NCBI RefSeq assembly: GCF_003007715.1 | Contig: NZ_PXNO01000023.1 | Coordinates: 496,001 to 560,000 of the forward strand | Direction of reading: 5' to 3' | Length of the DNA stretch: 64,000 nt | From: Marinobacter shengliensis | GTDB taxonomy: Bacteria; Pseudomonadota; Gammaproteobacteria; Pseudomonadales; Oleiphilaceae | Shown here: positions 1 to 9,860 of the stretch, one piece after another | How the letters are laid out: every line of letters begins with the position of its first letter | Numbering within the stretch: the first letter of the stretch is position 1 | Notes under the pieces: generated by a model | Database searches by the model: none | Told to the model about the DNA's origin: nothing | The model's input: the letters and a program-made list of their open reading frames with translations, nothing else | Position numbers and translations under genes: made by a program

Positions 1-946
1 GCGCGCAGCCGGGGTCTCCCATGTGGCGGCAGTTGCGAAACTTGCAAAGCCCGATCAGCGGCCGAATTTCCCGGAAACCATACTCCACTTCCTGTGGGGT
101 CATGTGCCACAAACCGAACTCCCGAATCCCCGGAGAATCAATCAGGTCGCCGCCGCCCGGCAGGTGAAACAGCTTCGCCGTGGTTGTGGTGTGTACGCCT
201 TTGCCGGTACTTTCGGATACCGCGCCCACTCGGAGCAGTTCATCCGGCAGCAAGGTCTGGATGATGGATGACTTGCCCACCCCCGACTGGCCCACGAAAA
301 CGCTGGTTTTGTCCCGGACCAGTGACTCCACCTCTGGCGCAGGCTGCCCGGCGCAGGCAGTGGCAGAGGTACGCTCCACCTGGTACCCAAGCGCTTCATA
401 GCGACCCAGCAGCGCATCAATCTGGGCCCGGTTCTGGTCGGTAATAAGATCGGTCTTGTTCAGCAGGATAACCGCCGGAATGTCGGAGCTTTCCGAGGCC
501 ACCAGGTAGCGGTCGATAAGGTTGTCGTGAGGCTCCGGTTCCGGTGCAATCACCAGGATAATATGATCGATATTCGCCGCCACTGGCTTCAAGGCGCCGA
601 AGTTATCCGGCCGCTGCAGCAGGTTGTTGCGCTCACAGCGCGCTACGATCACCCCGGTCTCGCTTTTTCCGGGCCGCCACACCACCCGGTCACCGGTCAC
701 CAGGTTGTCGATGTTGGCTCGAACAAAGCACCGGAACACACGCCCGGTGTCGTCACCTTCCAGCGCTTCGATATCCAGTTGCTGGCCATAGTGGGCAATC
801 ACCAGGCCTTCCTGTTCAGGCCCCAGTTCGCCGGCTTCGGCCTGCGCTTCCACGGCTTTTTCCTTTCGGTTCAGCCGTTCGGTGCGTTCCTTCTGGATTT
901 TCTCGATGCGCCACTGTTGGCGTTTGTTCAGTTTTCTTTTGGCCAT
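1..946 (-). CDS. rsgA: Ribosome small-subunit GTPase RsgA (3' end cut by window edge)
   Basis: RsgA is a circularly permuted GTPase that helps late maturation of the 30S ribosomal subunit. About 315 residues are visible and the C-terminus runs off the left edge. After a basic N-terminus (MAKRKLNKRQQW) and an OB-fold region come the GTPase motifs in permuted order: NKTD (G4), then GQSGVGKSS (P-loop), then DSPG (G3). The zinc knuckle C-x4-C-x-H-x5-C ends the visible part. The ATG at 946 begins the conserved N-terminus. Orn lies divergently across a gap with two palindromic elements; the rsgA-orn neighbourhood is common in gammaproteobacteria. Identification is very secure. Confidence 0.96.
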   Translation of the reverse strand, partial: MAKRKLNKRQQWRIEKIQKERTERLNRKEKAVEAQAEAGELGPEQEGLVIAHYGQQLDIEALEGDDTGRVFRCFVRANIDNLVTGDRVVWRPGKSETGVIVARCERNNLLQRPDNFGALKPVAANIDHIILVIAPEPEPHDNLIDRYLVASESSDIPAVILLNKTDLITDQNRAQIDALLGRYEALGYQVERTSATACAGQPAPEVESLVRDKTSVFVGQSGVGKSSIIQTLLPDELLRVGAVSESTGKGVHTTTTAKLFHLPGGGDLIDSPGIREFGLWHMTPQEVEYGFREIRPLIGLCKFRNCRHMGDPGCA

Positions 947-1058
947 CGGCTCTCAAATGTTCCGGGGAAGTGGTGTGACACATGATACGTGAATCATGGA
1001 CAATGGGCAGAGTTTCTAAACTTTTGCACATGGCCGTCTGGATCCCGACTTGGGTGCA

Positions 1059-1170
1059 GGTGCCGGCCGGGGACACCTTTCCGGGAGACGCTACGAGCAC
1101 ATCCCTGTGCGCTTGACTGAAGCCATCCATGGCTTCAGACACTCCCGGAAAGGTGTCCCCGGCCAGCACC
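1059..1170 (-). repeat. Class 1 palindromic element, copy 1
   Basis: Outer arms 1059-1087 and 1142-1170 are 29 bp inverted repeats with one mismatch. Read on the minus strand they enclose a hairpin with tip CATGGATG (stem AAGCCAT), then a linker, then hairpin CACAGGGATGTG. The GGA-bearing strand is that of rsgA, so the copy would lie in an rsgA leader RNA if the promoter is upstream of it. With copy 2 it forms a back-to-back pair filling much of the 420-base rsgA-orn gap; nothing else was recognised in that gap. Confidence 0.9.
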
Positions 1171-1223
1171 CCGATCTACAAAGTGGGTTTCAATTCGACA
1201 TGCGGCCAGCAATAAGCATGGAT

Positions 1224-1333
1224 GTGGAGGTGTGGTGTGGCTTTTCGGAAATTTCGAAGGCCATGGATGGCCTGAGAGAAGCGCACATGGATGTGCTCGT
1301 AGCGGTTTCCGAAAAGCCACACCGCACCTCCAC
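1224..1333 (+). repeat. Class 1 palindromic element, copy 2
   Basis: Arms 1224-1251 and 1306-1333 form a 28 bp inverted repeat with one mismatch. The inside holds hairpin AGGCCATGGATGGCCT and then hairpin GCACATGGATGTGC, both with ATGGA at the tip. It ends 33 bases before the orn start codon, so any orn transcript starting upstream would carry it in the leader. It is oriented opposite to copy 1. Confidence 0.9.
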
Positions 1334-1366
1334 CAGCACCCAAACTAAACCGCATAGGAATAAACA

Positions 1367-1909
1367 ATGCCCAACCACAACCGTTTAGTGTGGATAGACC
1401 TGGAAATGACCGGCCTGGATCCGGAGAAAGAGCGGATCATCGAAATGGCCACGATAATTACCGATTCAGAATTGAACCTGGTGGCTGAAGGCCCCGTCAT
1501 TGCCATTCACCAGCCAGACAGCCTGCTGGATGCCATGGACGAATGGTGCACCAACACCCATGGCGCCAGCGGCCTGACCCAGCGGGTGAAAGATAGCAAA
1601 ACCTCCGAAGCCGAAGCGGAGCAAGAAACCCTGGCCTTCCTGAAACAGTACCTGTCCGCCGGCGAATCACCGCTGTGTGGTAACAGCATCGGCCAGGATC
1701 GCCGCTTCCTGGTGAAGTATATGCCCGAGCTGGAAGCCTTCTTCCATTATCGTAACCTGGATGTCTCCACCATCAAGGAACTCGCCCGCCGCTGGCGCCC
1801 GGATGTACTTGATGGCGTGAAAAAGAAAGGCAGCCACCTGGCCCTGGACGACATTCGCGATTCCATCGACGAACTTCGCCATTACCGGGAGACCTTCTTC
1901 AAGCTGTGA
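1367..1909 (+). CDS. orn: Oligoribonuclease
   Basis: Orn is the essential 3'-5' exonuclease that degrades 2-5 nt RNA fragments and pGpG, the breakdown product of cyclic-di-GMP. The 180-residue protein has the family's usual length. It shows the DEDDh exonuclease start [12 protein letters not shown], with D11 and E13 as metal ligands, and continues to the conserved C-terminus. The start at 1367 follows an AGGA Shine-Dalgarno sequence. Its 3' end overlaps the convergent queG by 11 bases. A class 1 palindrome sits directly upstream. A PilZ protein in this window indicates that the organism uses c-di-GMP, consistent with a need for pGpG removal. Confidence 0.97.
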   Translation: MPNHNRLVWIDLEMTGLDPEKERIIEMATIITDSELNLVAEGPVIAIHQPDSLLDAMDEWCTNTHGASGLTQRVKDSKTSEAEAEQETLAFLKQYLSAGESPLCGNSIGQDRRFLVKYMPELEAFFHYRNLDVSTIKELARRWRPDVLDGVKKKGSHLALDDIRDSIDELRHYRETFFKL

Positions 1910-2993
1910 TGCCGTGTTGCTGCAGCGCCCAGGCCACATGCTCCCGCACCAGCGCGGAAGGGTGGTCGGCCCGCTGTTTCAGTGCCTCGATCACCGGAAT
2001 GGTGCTCGGGGCATTGCCCAGCCCGACCGCCAGGTTGCGTAGCCAGTTTTCATAACCGGTTCGGCGGATGGCCGAGCCTTCGGTGCGCTTCAGGAACTCG
2101 TCCTCCGTCCACAGAAAAAGCTCGGCCAGGCTGCTATTGTCGAGGCCATGCCGGGGCTGAAAGTCGTTTTCCCGGGTAGGTTTGTTGAATTTGTTCCACG
2201 GGCAAACCAGCTGGCAGTCGTCGCAGCCGAATACCCGATTGCCCATCTTTGACCGCAGCTCTTCCGGAATGGGCCCCTTGAGTTCAATGGTGAGATAGCT
2301 GATGCAGCGGCGGGCATCCAGTAAGTGAGCGCCAACGAAGGCGTCGGTAGGGCATACCTCCAGGCAGGCGGAGCAGGAGCCACAATGCTGGCTGTCAAAG
2401 GCTTCGTCCACCGGCAGCGGAGCGCTGGTAAAGATTTCACCCAGAAAGAAGAATGAACCGGCTTTGGGGTGAATCAGCATGTTGTTCTTGCCAATCCAGC
2501 CCAGCCCAGCCCGCTGGGCGAGCCCGCGTTCCAGAACCGGTGCGCTGTCTACGAAGGCTCGGTAGTCGTAGCCGCTGACCGCGGAATCAATCTTTGCCGC
2601 CAGGGTGGCCAGCCGTTTGCGCATCAGTTTGTGGTAATCCCGGCCCAGGGCGTAACGAGTCACGTAGGCGGTTTCGCGGTTAGTCAGTACCTGCTTCGGA
2701 TTGTCCGGAGCGGGCAGGTAATCCATCCGTACTGAGATAACGCGGGTGGTACCGGGCACCAGTGAGTCGGGGGTGTAGCGTTTGTCGCCGTGGTCTGCCA
2801 TATACGCCATGTCGCCATGGTAGCCGGCTTTCAGCCACTGTTGCAGGCGTTCGGCGTGGGGCCCGGTATCAGCGCAGGTGATACCGGCGTCGGCAAAGCC
2901 GAGCTCGCTGGCCCAGGCCCGGATCTGGTCGGGCAGGGCATGCAGTGCCTCATGTTCGGGCCGCTCGGAGCGGAGCTCTGGGTTTGACGTCAT
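1899..2993 (-). CDS. queG: Epoxyqueuosine reductase QueG
   Basis: QueG reduces epoxyqueuosine to queuosine in the wobble position of GUN-decoding tRNAs, using cobalamin and two 4Fe-4S clusters. The 364-residue protein has the usual length. Two ferredoxin-like cysteine motifs are visible near residues 200-260: [16 protein letters not shown] and [11 protein letters not shown]. The C-terminal part is the HEAT-like repeat region seen in the family. It is convergent with orn and divergent from nnr; in many gammaproteobacteria queG is the divergent neighbour of nnr (yjeF). Confidence 0.95.
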   Translation of the reverse strand: MTSNPELRSERPEHEALHALPDQIRAWASELGFADAGITCADTGPHAERLQQWLKAGYHGDMAYMADHGDKRYTPDSLVPGTTRVISVRMDYLPAPDNPKQVLTNRETAYVTRYALGRDYHKLMRKRLATLAAKIDSAVSGYDYRAFVDSAPVLERGLAQRAGLGWIGKNNMLIHPKAGSFFFLGEIFTSAPLPVDEAFDSQHCGSCSACLEVCPTDAFVGAHLLDARRCISYLTIELKGPIPEELRSKMGNRVFGCDDCQLVCPWNKFNKPTRENDFQPRHGLDNSSLAELFLWTEDEFLKRTEGSAIRRTGYENWLRNLAVGLGNAPSTIPVIEALKQRADHPSALVREHVAWALQQHGITA

Positions 2994-3124
2994 GGGAGAA
3001 GTCGGCTGTGTAACCTGCGAAGATTTAATTTGATTAAGTTATGACCTTTTTCCCTGTTTTGCTATTCTTTACAGGTATCTGGCCAGTTTTCTTAAACCGG
3101 TTTCTTTAGCTGGAGCTTTGGCGA

Positions 3125-4687
3125 ATGCCAATACGCAATGCAAGCAGTCTACCAGAAGCGCTCTACTCCGCCGACTCGGTGCGAGCAATTGACCGCTACC
3201 TGATTGATCAGCAAGGCGTTGATGGCTTTGAGTTGATGCAGGCCGCTGCCCGGGCGGCCTTTCGCCAGTTGTTGCGTCACTGGCCTGTCCCCGGGTCGAT
3301 TCTGGTGCTTTGCGGTGCTGGTAACAACGGCGGCGATGGCTACTTGGTGGCTGCGAATGCTCACAGGCATGGCATCGCCGCCCGGTGCATTGCGGTAGCA
3401 CCGACGGGTAAGTTGGCCGGGGACGCACTTAACGCGCTGAACCGGGCCCGTGCGGAAGGTGTCAGTGTTGAAGATATCGGCGAACTGGGCGAAGACGGAT
3501 TGGAAAAACATCTGGCGTCTGCAACCCTGGTGGTGGATGCGATGCTGGGTACAGGAGTGACGGGTACGCCCCGGGAGCCCTTTGCAGGTGTGATTCGGCG
3601 GGTTAATGAATCGGGTTTGCCAGTATTGGCGTTGGATTTGCCGTCCGGCCTGAATGCCACAACTGGCTCTGCCGCTGGTGATGTGATTCAGGCCAAGGTA
3701 ACGGTGACCTTCATTGGCGCCAAGGCGGGTTTGTACACGGGGGTCGGCGCTGGTGTTTGTGGTGAGGTAGTGTTCGAGGCTCTTGACACCGGGCATGATA
3801 TCTCTGGCAGTGGCCAGCGACCACTTGCCCGGTTGCAGTCCTGGGCCCAGTGCAAGGAGCAGCTGCTTGTCCGTCCGCTTGATGCCCACAAGGGGCGCTT
3901 TGGCCACGTGTTGGTGGTTGCCGGTGACCGGGGTTTTGGTGGTGCCGGTATCATGGCGGCCGAAGCGGCGTCCCGGGCCGGAGCTGGGCTGGTTTCCCTG
4001 GCTACCCGCCCGGAACATGTTACGGCTGCGCTTGCCCGCTGCCCGTCCTTGATGGTGCACGGGTTGATCCATGGCTCAGAATTGCCGCCATTATTGGCCA
4101 GGGCCGATGTGGTGGTGTGTGGTCCTGGCATGGGCAGGCTGGCCTGGGGGCAGCAGATGCTGCAACAGGTTGAACAAAGCGGGCTGCCGCGGGTGTTGGA
4201 TGCCGACGCGCTCAATCTGATGGCCGGGCGAGTGCCCGTGGTGTCTGATAGCCATATACTGACGCCACACCCCGGCGAGGCGGCGCGGTTGTTGGGTTGT
4301 GATGTCGCAGGCGTTGAGGCGGACCGGGTGTCTGCAGCCCGCCGGCTGCAAACCATGCTGGGCGGGGTGGTGTTGCTGAAAGGCGCGGGTACCGTTATCG
4401 CCAGTGGCTCGGCACTTCCGGTGATTGTTCCTGGTGGTAATCCGGGCCTGGCGACCGGGGGCATGGGCGATGTTTTGTCCGGCATCGCCGGCGCGTTGCT
4501 GGCACAGCTGAAGGACCCCCAGCAGGCCACGACAATGGCTGCGGCTCTGCATCTGGCCGCGGCGGACCAGGCGGTGCAGACTTATGGCTATATGGGGCTG
4601 ACGCCCACGGATGTAATCAGCGCCTTGCCAAAGGTGCTGTGGGAAGCAGAAAAGGTGAACAGCCGTGACGACCAGGAGGCGTTATGA
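3125..4687 (+). CDS. nnr: Bifunctional NAD(P)H-hydrate epimerase / ADP-dependent dehydratase
   Basis: Nnr (YjeF) repairs hydrated NADH and NADPH. The N-terminal half (about residues 1-215) is the epimerase and carries GAGNNGGDGYL. The C-terminal half (about 230-515) is the ribokinase-like ADP-dependent dehydratase and carries the GGMGDVLSG loop with its catalytic Asp. At 520 residues it has both domains intact. It opens a plus-strand operon and overlaps tsaE by four bases (ATGA), as in E. coli. Confidence 0.96.
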   Translation: MPIRNASSLPEALYSADSVRAIDRYLIDQQGVDGFELMQAAARAAFRQLLRHWPVPGSILVLCGAGNNGGDGYLVAANAHRHGIAARCIAVAPTGKLAGDALNALNRARAEGVSVEDIGELGEDGLEKHLASATLVVDAMLGTGVTGTPREPFAGVIRRVNESGLPVLALDLPSGLNATTGSAAGDVIQAKVTVTFIGAKAGLYTGVGAGVCGEVVFEALDTGHDISGSGQRPLARLQSWAQCKEQLLVRPLDAHKGRFGHVLVVAGDRGFGGAGIMAAEAASRAGAGLVSLATRPEHVTAALARCPSLMVHGLIHGSELPPLLARADVVVCGPGMGRLAWGQQMLQQVEQSGLPRVLDADALNLMAGRVPVVSDSHILTPHPGEAARLLGCDVAGVEADRVSAARRLQTMLGGVVLLKGAGTVIASGSALPVIVPGGNPGLATGGMGDVLSGIAGALLAQLKDPQQATTMAAALHLAAADQAVQTYGYMGLTPTDVISALPKVLWEAEKVNSRDDQEAL

Positions 4688-5181
4688 GCATTTTCGGCAA
4701 TGAACGCCGGTTGTTTCTGGAGAGTGAAGCGGAAACAGAGCGCCTGGGCGGTGAGCTTGCCGGGCTGGTGAAGGCATCCGATCAGGGCATTATGGTGTTC
4801 CTGGATGGCGATCTGGGCATGGGGAAAACCACTCTGAGCCGCGGTGTAATGAGAGGGCTCGGGCATGTGGGAGCGGTTAAAAGCCCAACGTATACCCTTG
4901 TGGAGCCCTATGAAGACCTGGACCCGCCGGTATACCATTTCGACCTTTACCGTCTGGGCGATCCCGAGGAGCTTGAGTACATGGGAATCCGCGATTACTT
5001 TTCGGGCGGCAGTTTCTGTCTGATTGAATGGCCGGAGCGGGGAGAGGGTGTTCTGCCAGAGCCAGATCTTGAAATCCACCTGGAACGGCAGGGAGAAGGC
5101 CGGTCGGTAGTACTGCGTGCCCGATCGGAGTTCGGCGCCTCCCTGTTGAATCAAATAGAGCTGATAGGGCCTGATTCATGA
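4684..5181 (+). CDS. tsaE: tRNA threonylcarbamoyladenosine biosynthesis ATPase TsaE
   Basis: TsaE is the ATPase that works with TsaB and TsaD to make t6A37 in ANN-decoding tRNAs. The 165-residue protein has the Walker A motif GDLGMGKTT at residues 42-50 and the conserved SPTYTLVEPY and YHFDLYRL segments of the family. It overlaps both nnr and amiB by ATGA junctions, implying translational coupling in one operon. Confidence 0.96.
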   Translation: MSIFGNERRLFLESEAETERLGGELAGLVKASDQGIMVFLDGDLGMGKTTLSRGVMRGLGHVGAVKSPTYTLVEPYEDLDPPVYHFDLYRLGDPEELEYMGIRDYFSGGSFCLIEWPERGEGVLPEPDLEIHLERQGEGRSVVLRARSEFGASLLNQIELIGPDS

Positions 5182-6509
5182 GACTTTTTCTGTGTTTGAT
5201 GGTGGCTCTGGCGGCTAACCTCGCTCAGGCTGCTACCCAGATTGAAGGCGTGCGGCTCTGGCCCGCGCCTGACCACACGCGCCTCGTCCTTGATACTGCC
5301 GGTAGTGTGGAGCACAACGTGTTTGCGCTATCCGGGCCCTCGAGGTTGGTAATCGACTTGAAAAATACCTCCCTGAAAGCGGATTTCAGCAAAGTGGACC
5401 TCAGTGGCAGTCCGATTGAGCGGATCCGCAGCGCACCGCGCAATGGCAGCGACCTCAGGGTGGTACTGGATCTGAAAAGCGACATCAAGCCCCGCAGTTT
5501 CGTGTTGGAGCCCAATCAGCAATACGGGCACCGGCTGGTGGTCGACCTGATTGACGAGAAGGGCAGCCGTCTCGAACGGGCTGCCAGCCCCACGGTGACT
5601 CAGGATTCAGCCGGCAAGCGGGATATCATCATCGTGATCGACCCGGGCCACGGCGGTGAAGACCCAGGCGCTATCGGCCCCAGAGGTACCCGGGAAAAAG
5701 ATGTTGTGCTCAGAATGTCCAAAACCCTGGCGGATCTGATCAACAAGCAGCCGGGCTTTACCGCCAAACTTACCCGCACCGGGGACTATTACATCGGGTT
5801 GCGCAATCGCACCTTGCTGGCGCGCAAGTACAACGCGGATCTGTTCGTCTCGGTGCATGCAGATGCCTTCAGAACACCTCAACCCAGTGGCGCATCGGTA
5901 TTTGCCCTGTCCCAGCGGGGAGCGACCAGTGAAACCGCGCGCTGGCTGGCCCAAAGCGAGAATCGCTCTGATCTGATTGGCGGTGCTGGTGGGGTGTCTT
6001 TGGACGGTCGCGACGATATGCTGGCGGGTGTTCTGCTGGATCTCTCCATGACCGCCAGCATCAATGCCAGTCTCGGGGTGGGGAGCTCTGTGCTGGGGCA
6101 GTTGGGCGGTGTTGCCAAGTTGCACAAGCCCGGTGTTGAGCAGGCGGCCTTCGCGGTTCTGAAGTCTCCGGATATACCGTCAATACTGGTGGAAGCCGGG
6201 TTTATCTCGAACCCGAAAGAAGAGCAGAACCTGGCCACCGAGTGGTATCGCAATCGACTGGCCAACGCCATCATGGACGGTATTCACGAGTATTTTCAGC
6301 GAACGCCTCCACCGGGCACGCTATTGGCCTGGCAGAAGGAAAATCAGAAAGGTGGCGGGCAGGTTAGCCGGTACCGTATCCAGCGGGGTGACACCTTGTC
6401 TGGTGTGGCCCGGCAGAACCAGACCACCGTCAGCGAGTTAATGCGCTTTAACGGGATGACCGATGATCGTGTTATGGTAGGGCAAACCATTCGCATCCCC
6501 TCATCCTGA
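5178..6509 (+). CDS. amiB: N-acetylmuramoyl-L-alanine amidase with AMIN and LysM domains
   Basis: This periplasmic zinc amidase splits septal peptidoglycan during cell separation. A signal peptide (MRLFLCLMVALAANLAQA) is followed by an AMIN targeting domain (about residues 22-120) and the Amidase_3 catalytic domain, with the zinc-binding VIDPGHGGEDPGA near residue 153. A LysM peptidoglycan-binding module closes the protein (about 397-441). This domain order matches AmiB of Pseudomonas and E. coli, and the tsaE-amiB-mutL neighbourhood supports the name. It could also be called AmiC in some annotations. Confidence 0.94.
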   Translation: MRLFLCLMVALAANLAQAATQIEGVRLWPAPDHTRLVLDTAGSVEHNVFALSGPSRLVIDLKNTSLKADFSKVDLSGSPIERIRSAPRNGSDLRVVLDLKSDIKPRSFVLEPNQQYGHRLVVDLIDEKGSRLERAASPTVTQDSAGKRDIIIVIDPGHGGEDPGAIGPRGTREKDVVLRMSKTLADLINKQPGFTAKLTRTGDYYIGLRNRTLLARKYNADLFVSVHADAFRTPQPSGASVFALSQRGATSETARWLAQSENRSDLIGGAGGVSLDGRDDMLAGVLLDLSMTASINASLGVGSSVLGQLGGVAKLHKPGVEQAAFAVLKSPDIPSILVEAGFISNPKEEQNLATEWYRNRLANAIMDGIHEYFQRTPPPGTLLAWQKENQKGGGQVSRYRIQRGDTLSGVARQNQTTVSELMRFNGMTDDRVMVGQTIRIPSS

Positions 6510-6529
6510 TCAAGAGGTAGTTCCCGGAT

Positions 6530-8425
6530 ATGCCCCACATTCAGTTGCTATCGCCCCGGCTCGCCAACCAGATTGCTGCGGGCGAGGTGGTGGAGCGGCC
6601 TGCATCCGTCGTCAAAGAGTTAGTGGAAAACGCGCTGGATGCAGGTGCACGCCGGGTTGATATTGAAGTGGAGCAGGGTGGCGTCAAGCTGATCCGGGTG
6701 CGTGATGATGGCTCGGGTATTGACGAAGCCGACCTGCCGCTGGCCCTCAGCCGCCATGCCACCAGTAAAATCCTGACCCTCGATGACCTGGAAGCTGTCG
6801 GTACATTAGGCTTTCGTGGTGAAGCCCTGGCCAGTATCAGTTCCGTTTCGCGCCTGGCACTCACGTCCCGCACCGAAGCCCAGGAAGCCGCTGCCCGAGT
6901 GGAGGTGGAAGGCCGGGATATGGATGCCCGTCTTTCTCCGGCCGCGCACCCGGTGGGAACCACCGTGGAAGTCCGTGACCTGTTCTTCAACACGCCAGCC
7001 CGGCGCAAGTTCCTGCGAACGGAAAAAACCGAATTCAATCATGTGGAAGAGTGTATTCGCCGGCAGGCCCTGAGCCGATTTGATGCTGGCTTTACCCTGC
7101 GCCACAACCAGCGTGTGGTGCAGAGCCTGCGGCCAGCAGAGTCGGAGGTCGACAAGGAGCGACGGATTGGTTCGCTGTGCGGACAGCAGTTTATAGACAA
7201 CGCCGTTATTATTGACGCGGAAGCGACCGGCCTGCGGCTCTGGGGCTGGGTGGCATTGCCCACCTTCTCGCGCAGCCAGGCGGACCTGCAGTACTTCTTC
7301 GTGAATGGCCGGGTCATTCGGGATAAGCTGGTCGCCCATGCGGTGCGACAGGCCTACCGGGATGTGCTTTACAACAACCGCCACCCCGCCTTTGTGCTCT
7401 ATCTGGAAGTGGATCCCGCCACCGTCGATGTCAACGTGCACCCCACCAAGCACGAGGTCCGGTTCCGGGATGGTCGGTTGGTCCATGATTTTATCTTCCG
7501 CACCCTGCACCGGGCTCTGGCTGATGTTCGCCCGGATGATCATTTGCGCGGTGCGGTCGCTCAGTCTTTCGGGCGCGAGCCAGAGGCAGTTGTTGCCAAC
7601 CCCGCCGGTCATCCAGCTGGGATGGGGGCATCGCTCCCCGATCGGGCGCCGCCTTTAGCTGGTGGTTATGCCAACGGAGGCGGCTTTGGTGTTGGGTCGG
7701 CTTCCCAGCCGCAGCAGGAATGGAAGGCCAGTGACCAGATGGCGTTCTATCAATCCCTGAATGAGGGCGGGGGGGTTGCTTCCCGGCCTGACCATGCCAG
7801 CCAGCCGGTTGCGGTCACGCCTCCACGAGACACCGATGAAGAGCCGCCCCTGGGTTATGCCATCGCCCAGCTACATGGCATCTACATCCTTGCCCAGAGC
7901 CGGGCTGGCCTGATCGTTGTTGATATGCATGCTGCCCATGAGCGCATCACCTATGAGCGTATGAAGCACGCCCTGGCCGAGCAAGATCTGAAAAGCCAGC
8001 CCCTGCTGGTGCCGTTGTCACTGGCGGTAAGCCAGAAAGAGGCGGCGCTGGCGGAAACTCACGGTGAGGAGTTGCAGCACCTGGGGTTGCAAATTGAACG
8101 AATCGGCCCGGAGACCCTGGCTGTGCGGCAAATCCCTGCGCTGCTGCGGGGCGCCGACACCGAACAACTGGTCCGGGACGTGCTGGCGGATCTGATTGAG
8201 CACGGGCAGAGCGACCGGGTAGAAGCCGTCACTCACGAATTGCTGGGCACTATGGCCTGCCATGGTTCTGTTCGGGCAAACCGGCAACTCACCATTCCGG
8301 AAATGAACTCGCTGTTACGTGACATGGAAGCCACCGAGCGAAGCGGCCAATGCAATCACGGCCGCCCCACCTGGACTCTGGTCACGCTGTCAGAACTCGA
8401 CAAACTGTTCCTGAGGGGGCGTTAG
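6530..8425 (+). CDS. mutL: DNA mismatch repair protein MutL
   Basis: MutL links mismatch recognition by MutS to strand removal. The N-terminal GHKL ATPase shows [17 protein letters not shown] and [10 protein letters not shown]. The C-terminal dimerisation domain contains [12 protein letters not shown] at about residues 465-476. That fits the endonuclease motif D-x-HA-x2-E-x4-E found in nicking MutL proteins, unlike E. coli MutL, which relies on MutH. A variable linker (about 345-430) separates the two parts. The length of 631 is typical. It lies between amiB and miaA in the conserved operon. Confidence 0.96.
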   Translation: MPHIQLLSPRLANQIAAGEVVERPASVVKELVENALDAGARRVDIEVEQGGVKLIRVRDDGSGIDEADLPLALSRHATSKILTLDDLEAVGTLGFRGEALASISSVSRLALTSRTEAQEAAARVEVEGRDMDARLSPAAHPVGTTVEVRDLFFNTPARRKFLRTEKTEFNHVEECIRRQALSRFDAGFTLRHNQRVVQSLRPAESEVDKERRIGSLCGQQFIDNAVIIDAEATGLRLWGWVALPTFSRSQADLQYFFVNGRVIRDKLVAHAVRQAYRDVLYNNRHPAFVLYLEVDPATVDVNVHPTKHEVRFRDGRLVHDFIFRTLHRALADVRPDDHLRGAVAQSFGREPEAVVANPAGHPAGMGASLPDRAPPLAGGYANGGGFGVGSASQPQQEWKASDQMAFYQSLNEGGGVASRPDHASQPVAVTPPRDTDEEPPLGYAIAQLHGIYILAQSRAGLIVVDMHAAHERITYERMKHALAEQDLKSQPLLVPLSLAVSQKEAALAETHGEELQHLGLQIERIGPETLAVRQIPALLRGADTEQLVRDVLADLIEHGQSDRVEAVTHELLGTMACHGSVRANRQLTIPEMNSLLRDMEATERSGQCNHGRPTWTLVTLSELDKLFLRGR

Positions 8426-8432
8426 TCACTCC

Positions 8433-9479
8433 ATGTCGGACACTGAGCGCCAACCGGGGCATGCGCTGCCGCCGGCTATCTTTCTGATGGGGCCGACGGC
8501 TTCCGGCAAAACCGATATGGCCATCGCCCTCTGTGACATGCTCCCATGTGACATCATCAGTGTCGATTCCGCGATGATTTACCGGGGTATGGATATTGGT
8601 ACCGCAAAACCTGATGCCGAAGAACTGGCCAGAGCACCTCATCGCCTGATCGACATCTGTGATTCTGCCGACAGCTATTCCGCTGCGGATTTTCGTCGTG
8701 ATGCGCTTGCCGAGATGGCAGATATCACCCGCCGCGGCCGCATCCCGTTGTTGGTTGGCGGAACCATGATGTATTTCAAGGCATTGTTGCACGGTATGTC
8801 CGACTTGCCCTCCGCTAACCCGGAGTTGCGGGCGCGCATCGAGCAGGAGGCGGCAGAGCACGGTTGGGAGCACCTGCACCGGGAACTGACAAGCCTTGAT
8901 CCCGTTGCCGCCGGGCTAATCCACCCAAATAACCGCCAGCGGCTGATGCGGGCACTGGAAGTTATTCGCCTGACGGGCAGACCCATTTCTGAAATCTGGC
9001 AGGCGCAATCGGGAACTTCTGAACAGGAGGCGGTGTCAGGTATTGAGGATTACACGTATTTTACCCGTTGGCAGGCAGACGAAACCCCGAGCCTGCCGTA
9101 TACTGTTTTCCAGTTTGCCTTGGCTCCAGCCGAGCGTTCTGAGCTTCATCGGCGTATAGGGCTTCGTTTTCAGGCTATGCTTAATGCAGGGTTTCTGGAC
9201 GAAGTCCGTGCACTGATGAAGCGGGGTGATCTCAGTCCTGACATGCCTTCGATGCGTTGCGTTGGCTATCGGCAGGCGTGGGATTACCTGACGGGTAGCT
9301 GTGATTACCAGACTTTCGTCGACAAGGGCGTGGCCGCCACCCGACAACTGGCAAAGCGGCAGCTGACCTGGTTGCGAAAATGGCCGAATGTTCACTGGCT
9401 GAACGCCGGTGATCCGCAAGTGGTGGTTAATGCCTTGAAAAAAAGCGGCCTTGGCACCACATTTAAATCAGAAAAATGA
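8433..9479 (+). CDS. miaA: tRNA dimethylallyltransferase
   Basis: MiaA adds a dimethylallyl group to A37 of tRNAs reading UNN codons; MiaB, also encoded in this window, then methylthiolates that base. The protein has the P-loop GPTASGKTD at residues 20-28 and the substrate motif [16 protein letters not shown]. At 348 residues it is slightly longer than average. It starts eight bases after mutL and precedes hfq, the standard gammaproteobacterial order. Confidence 0.96.
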   Translation: MSDTERQPGHALPPAIFLMGPTASGKTDMAIALCDMLPCDIISVDSAMIYRGMDIGTAKPDAEELARAPHRLIDICDSADSYSAADFRRDALAEMADITRRGRIPLLVGGTMMYFKALLHGMSDLPSANPELRARIEQEAAEHGWEHLHRELTSLDPVAAGLIHPNNRQRLMRALEVIRLTGRPISEIWQAQSGTSEQEAVSGIEDYTYFTRWQADETPSLPYTVFQFALAPAERSELHRRIGLRFQAMLNAGFLDEVRALMKRGDLSPDMPSMRCVGYRQAWDYLTGSCDYQTFVDKGVAATRQLAKRQLTWLRKWPNVHWLNAGDPQVVVNALKKSGLGTTFKSEK

Positions 9480-9513
9480 CGATCTGCACTTACTTATAAA
9501 CAGGAGAACTCAC

Positions 9514-9765
9514 ATGTCAAAAGGGCATTCTTTACAAGACCCTTACCTCAATGCATTGCGCAAGGAACGCATTCCGGTTTCTATCTTTCTGGTCAACGGC
9601 ATCAAGCTGCAGGGCCAGATCGAATCCTTTGACCAGTTTGTTATTCTGCTGAAGAACACCGTCAGCCAGATGGTCTACAAGCATGCGATTTCCACTGTGG
9701 TCCCTGCTCGCAATGTGCGCCTTCCGCCGCAGAACCCGGCAGGTGAAGGTGAGTCTGAAGACTGA
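9514..9765 (+). CDS. hfq: RNA chaperone Hfq
   Basis: Hfq is the hexameric Sm-like protein that pairs small RNAs with mRNAs. The 83-residue protein opens with the near-invariant [20 protein letters not shown], has the Sm1 core ([14 protein letters not shown]) and the Sm2 motif [10 protein letters not shown], and ends in a short acidic tail. The ATG at 9514 follows AGGAGAA. A longer in-frame start at 9451 lies inside miaA and is not used. A likely terminator separates hfq from hflX. Confidence 0.97.
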   Translation: MSKGHSLQDPYLNALRKERIPVSIFLVNGIKLQGQIESFDQFVILLKNTVSQMVYKHAISTVVPARNVRLPPQNPAGEGESED

Positions 9766-9788
9766 TCTTTCCGGAGTTTCCGGTTTCT

Positions 9789-9843
9789 ACACCCGCGTTC
9801 CAGGACAGCCCGAGAGCTCGAATGGCCGCGGGTGTTTGTTTTT
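9789..9843 (+). terminator. Possible terminator or attenuator between hfq and hflX
   Basis: ACACCCGCG (9789-9797) pairs with CGCGGGTGT (9827-9835), giving a 9 bp GC-rich stem with a long loop, followed by TTGTTTTT. It could end or attenuate hfq transcripts before hflX. The long loop makes it weaker than a classic terminator. Confidence 0.5.
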
Positions 9844-9860
9844 ATGGAGTTTAACCTATC

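Noticed and set aside
1059..1333. Cloverleaf-like palindromes as tRNA genes
   Set aside because: They fold with three stems but lack the tRNA T-loop and D-loop consensus bases, an anticodon arm of fixed size and an acceptor stem of 7 bp.
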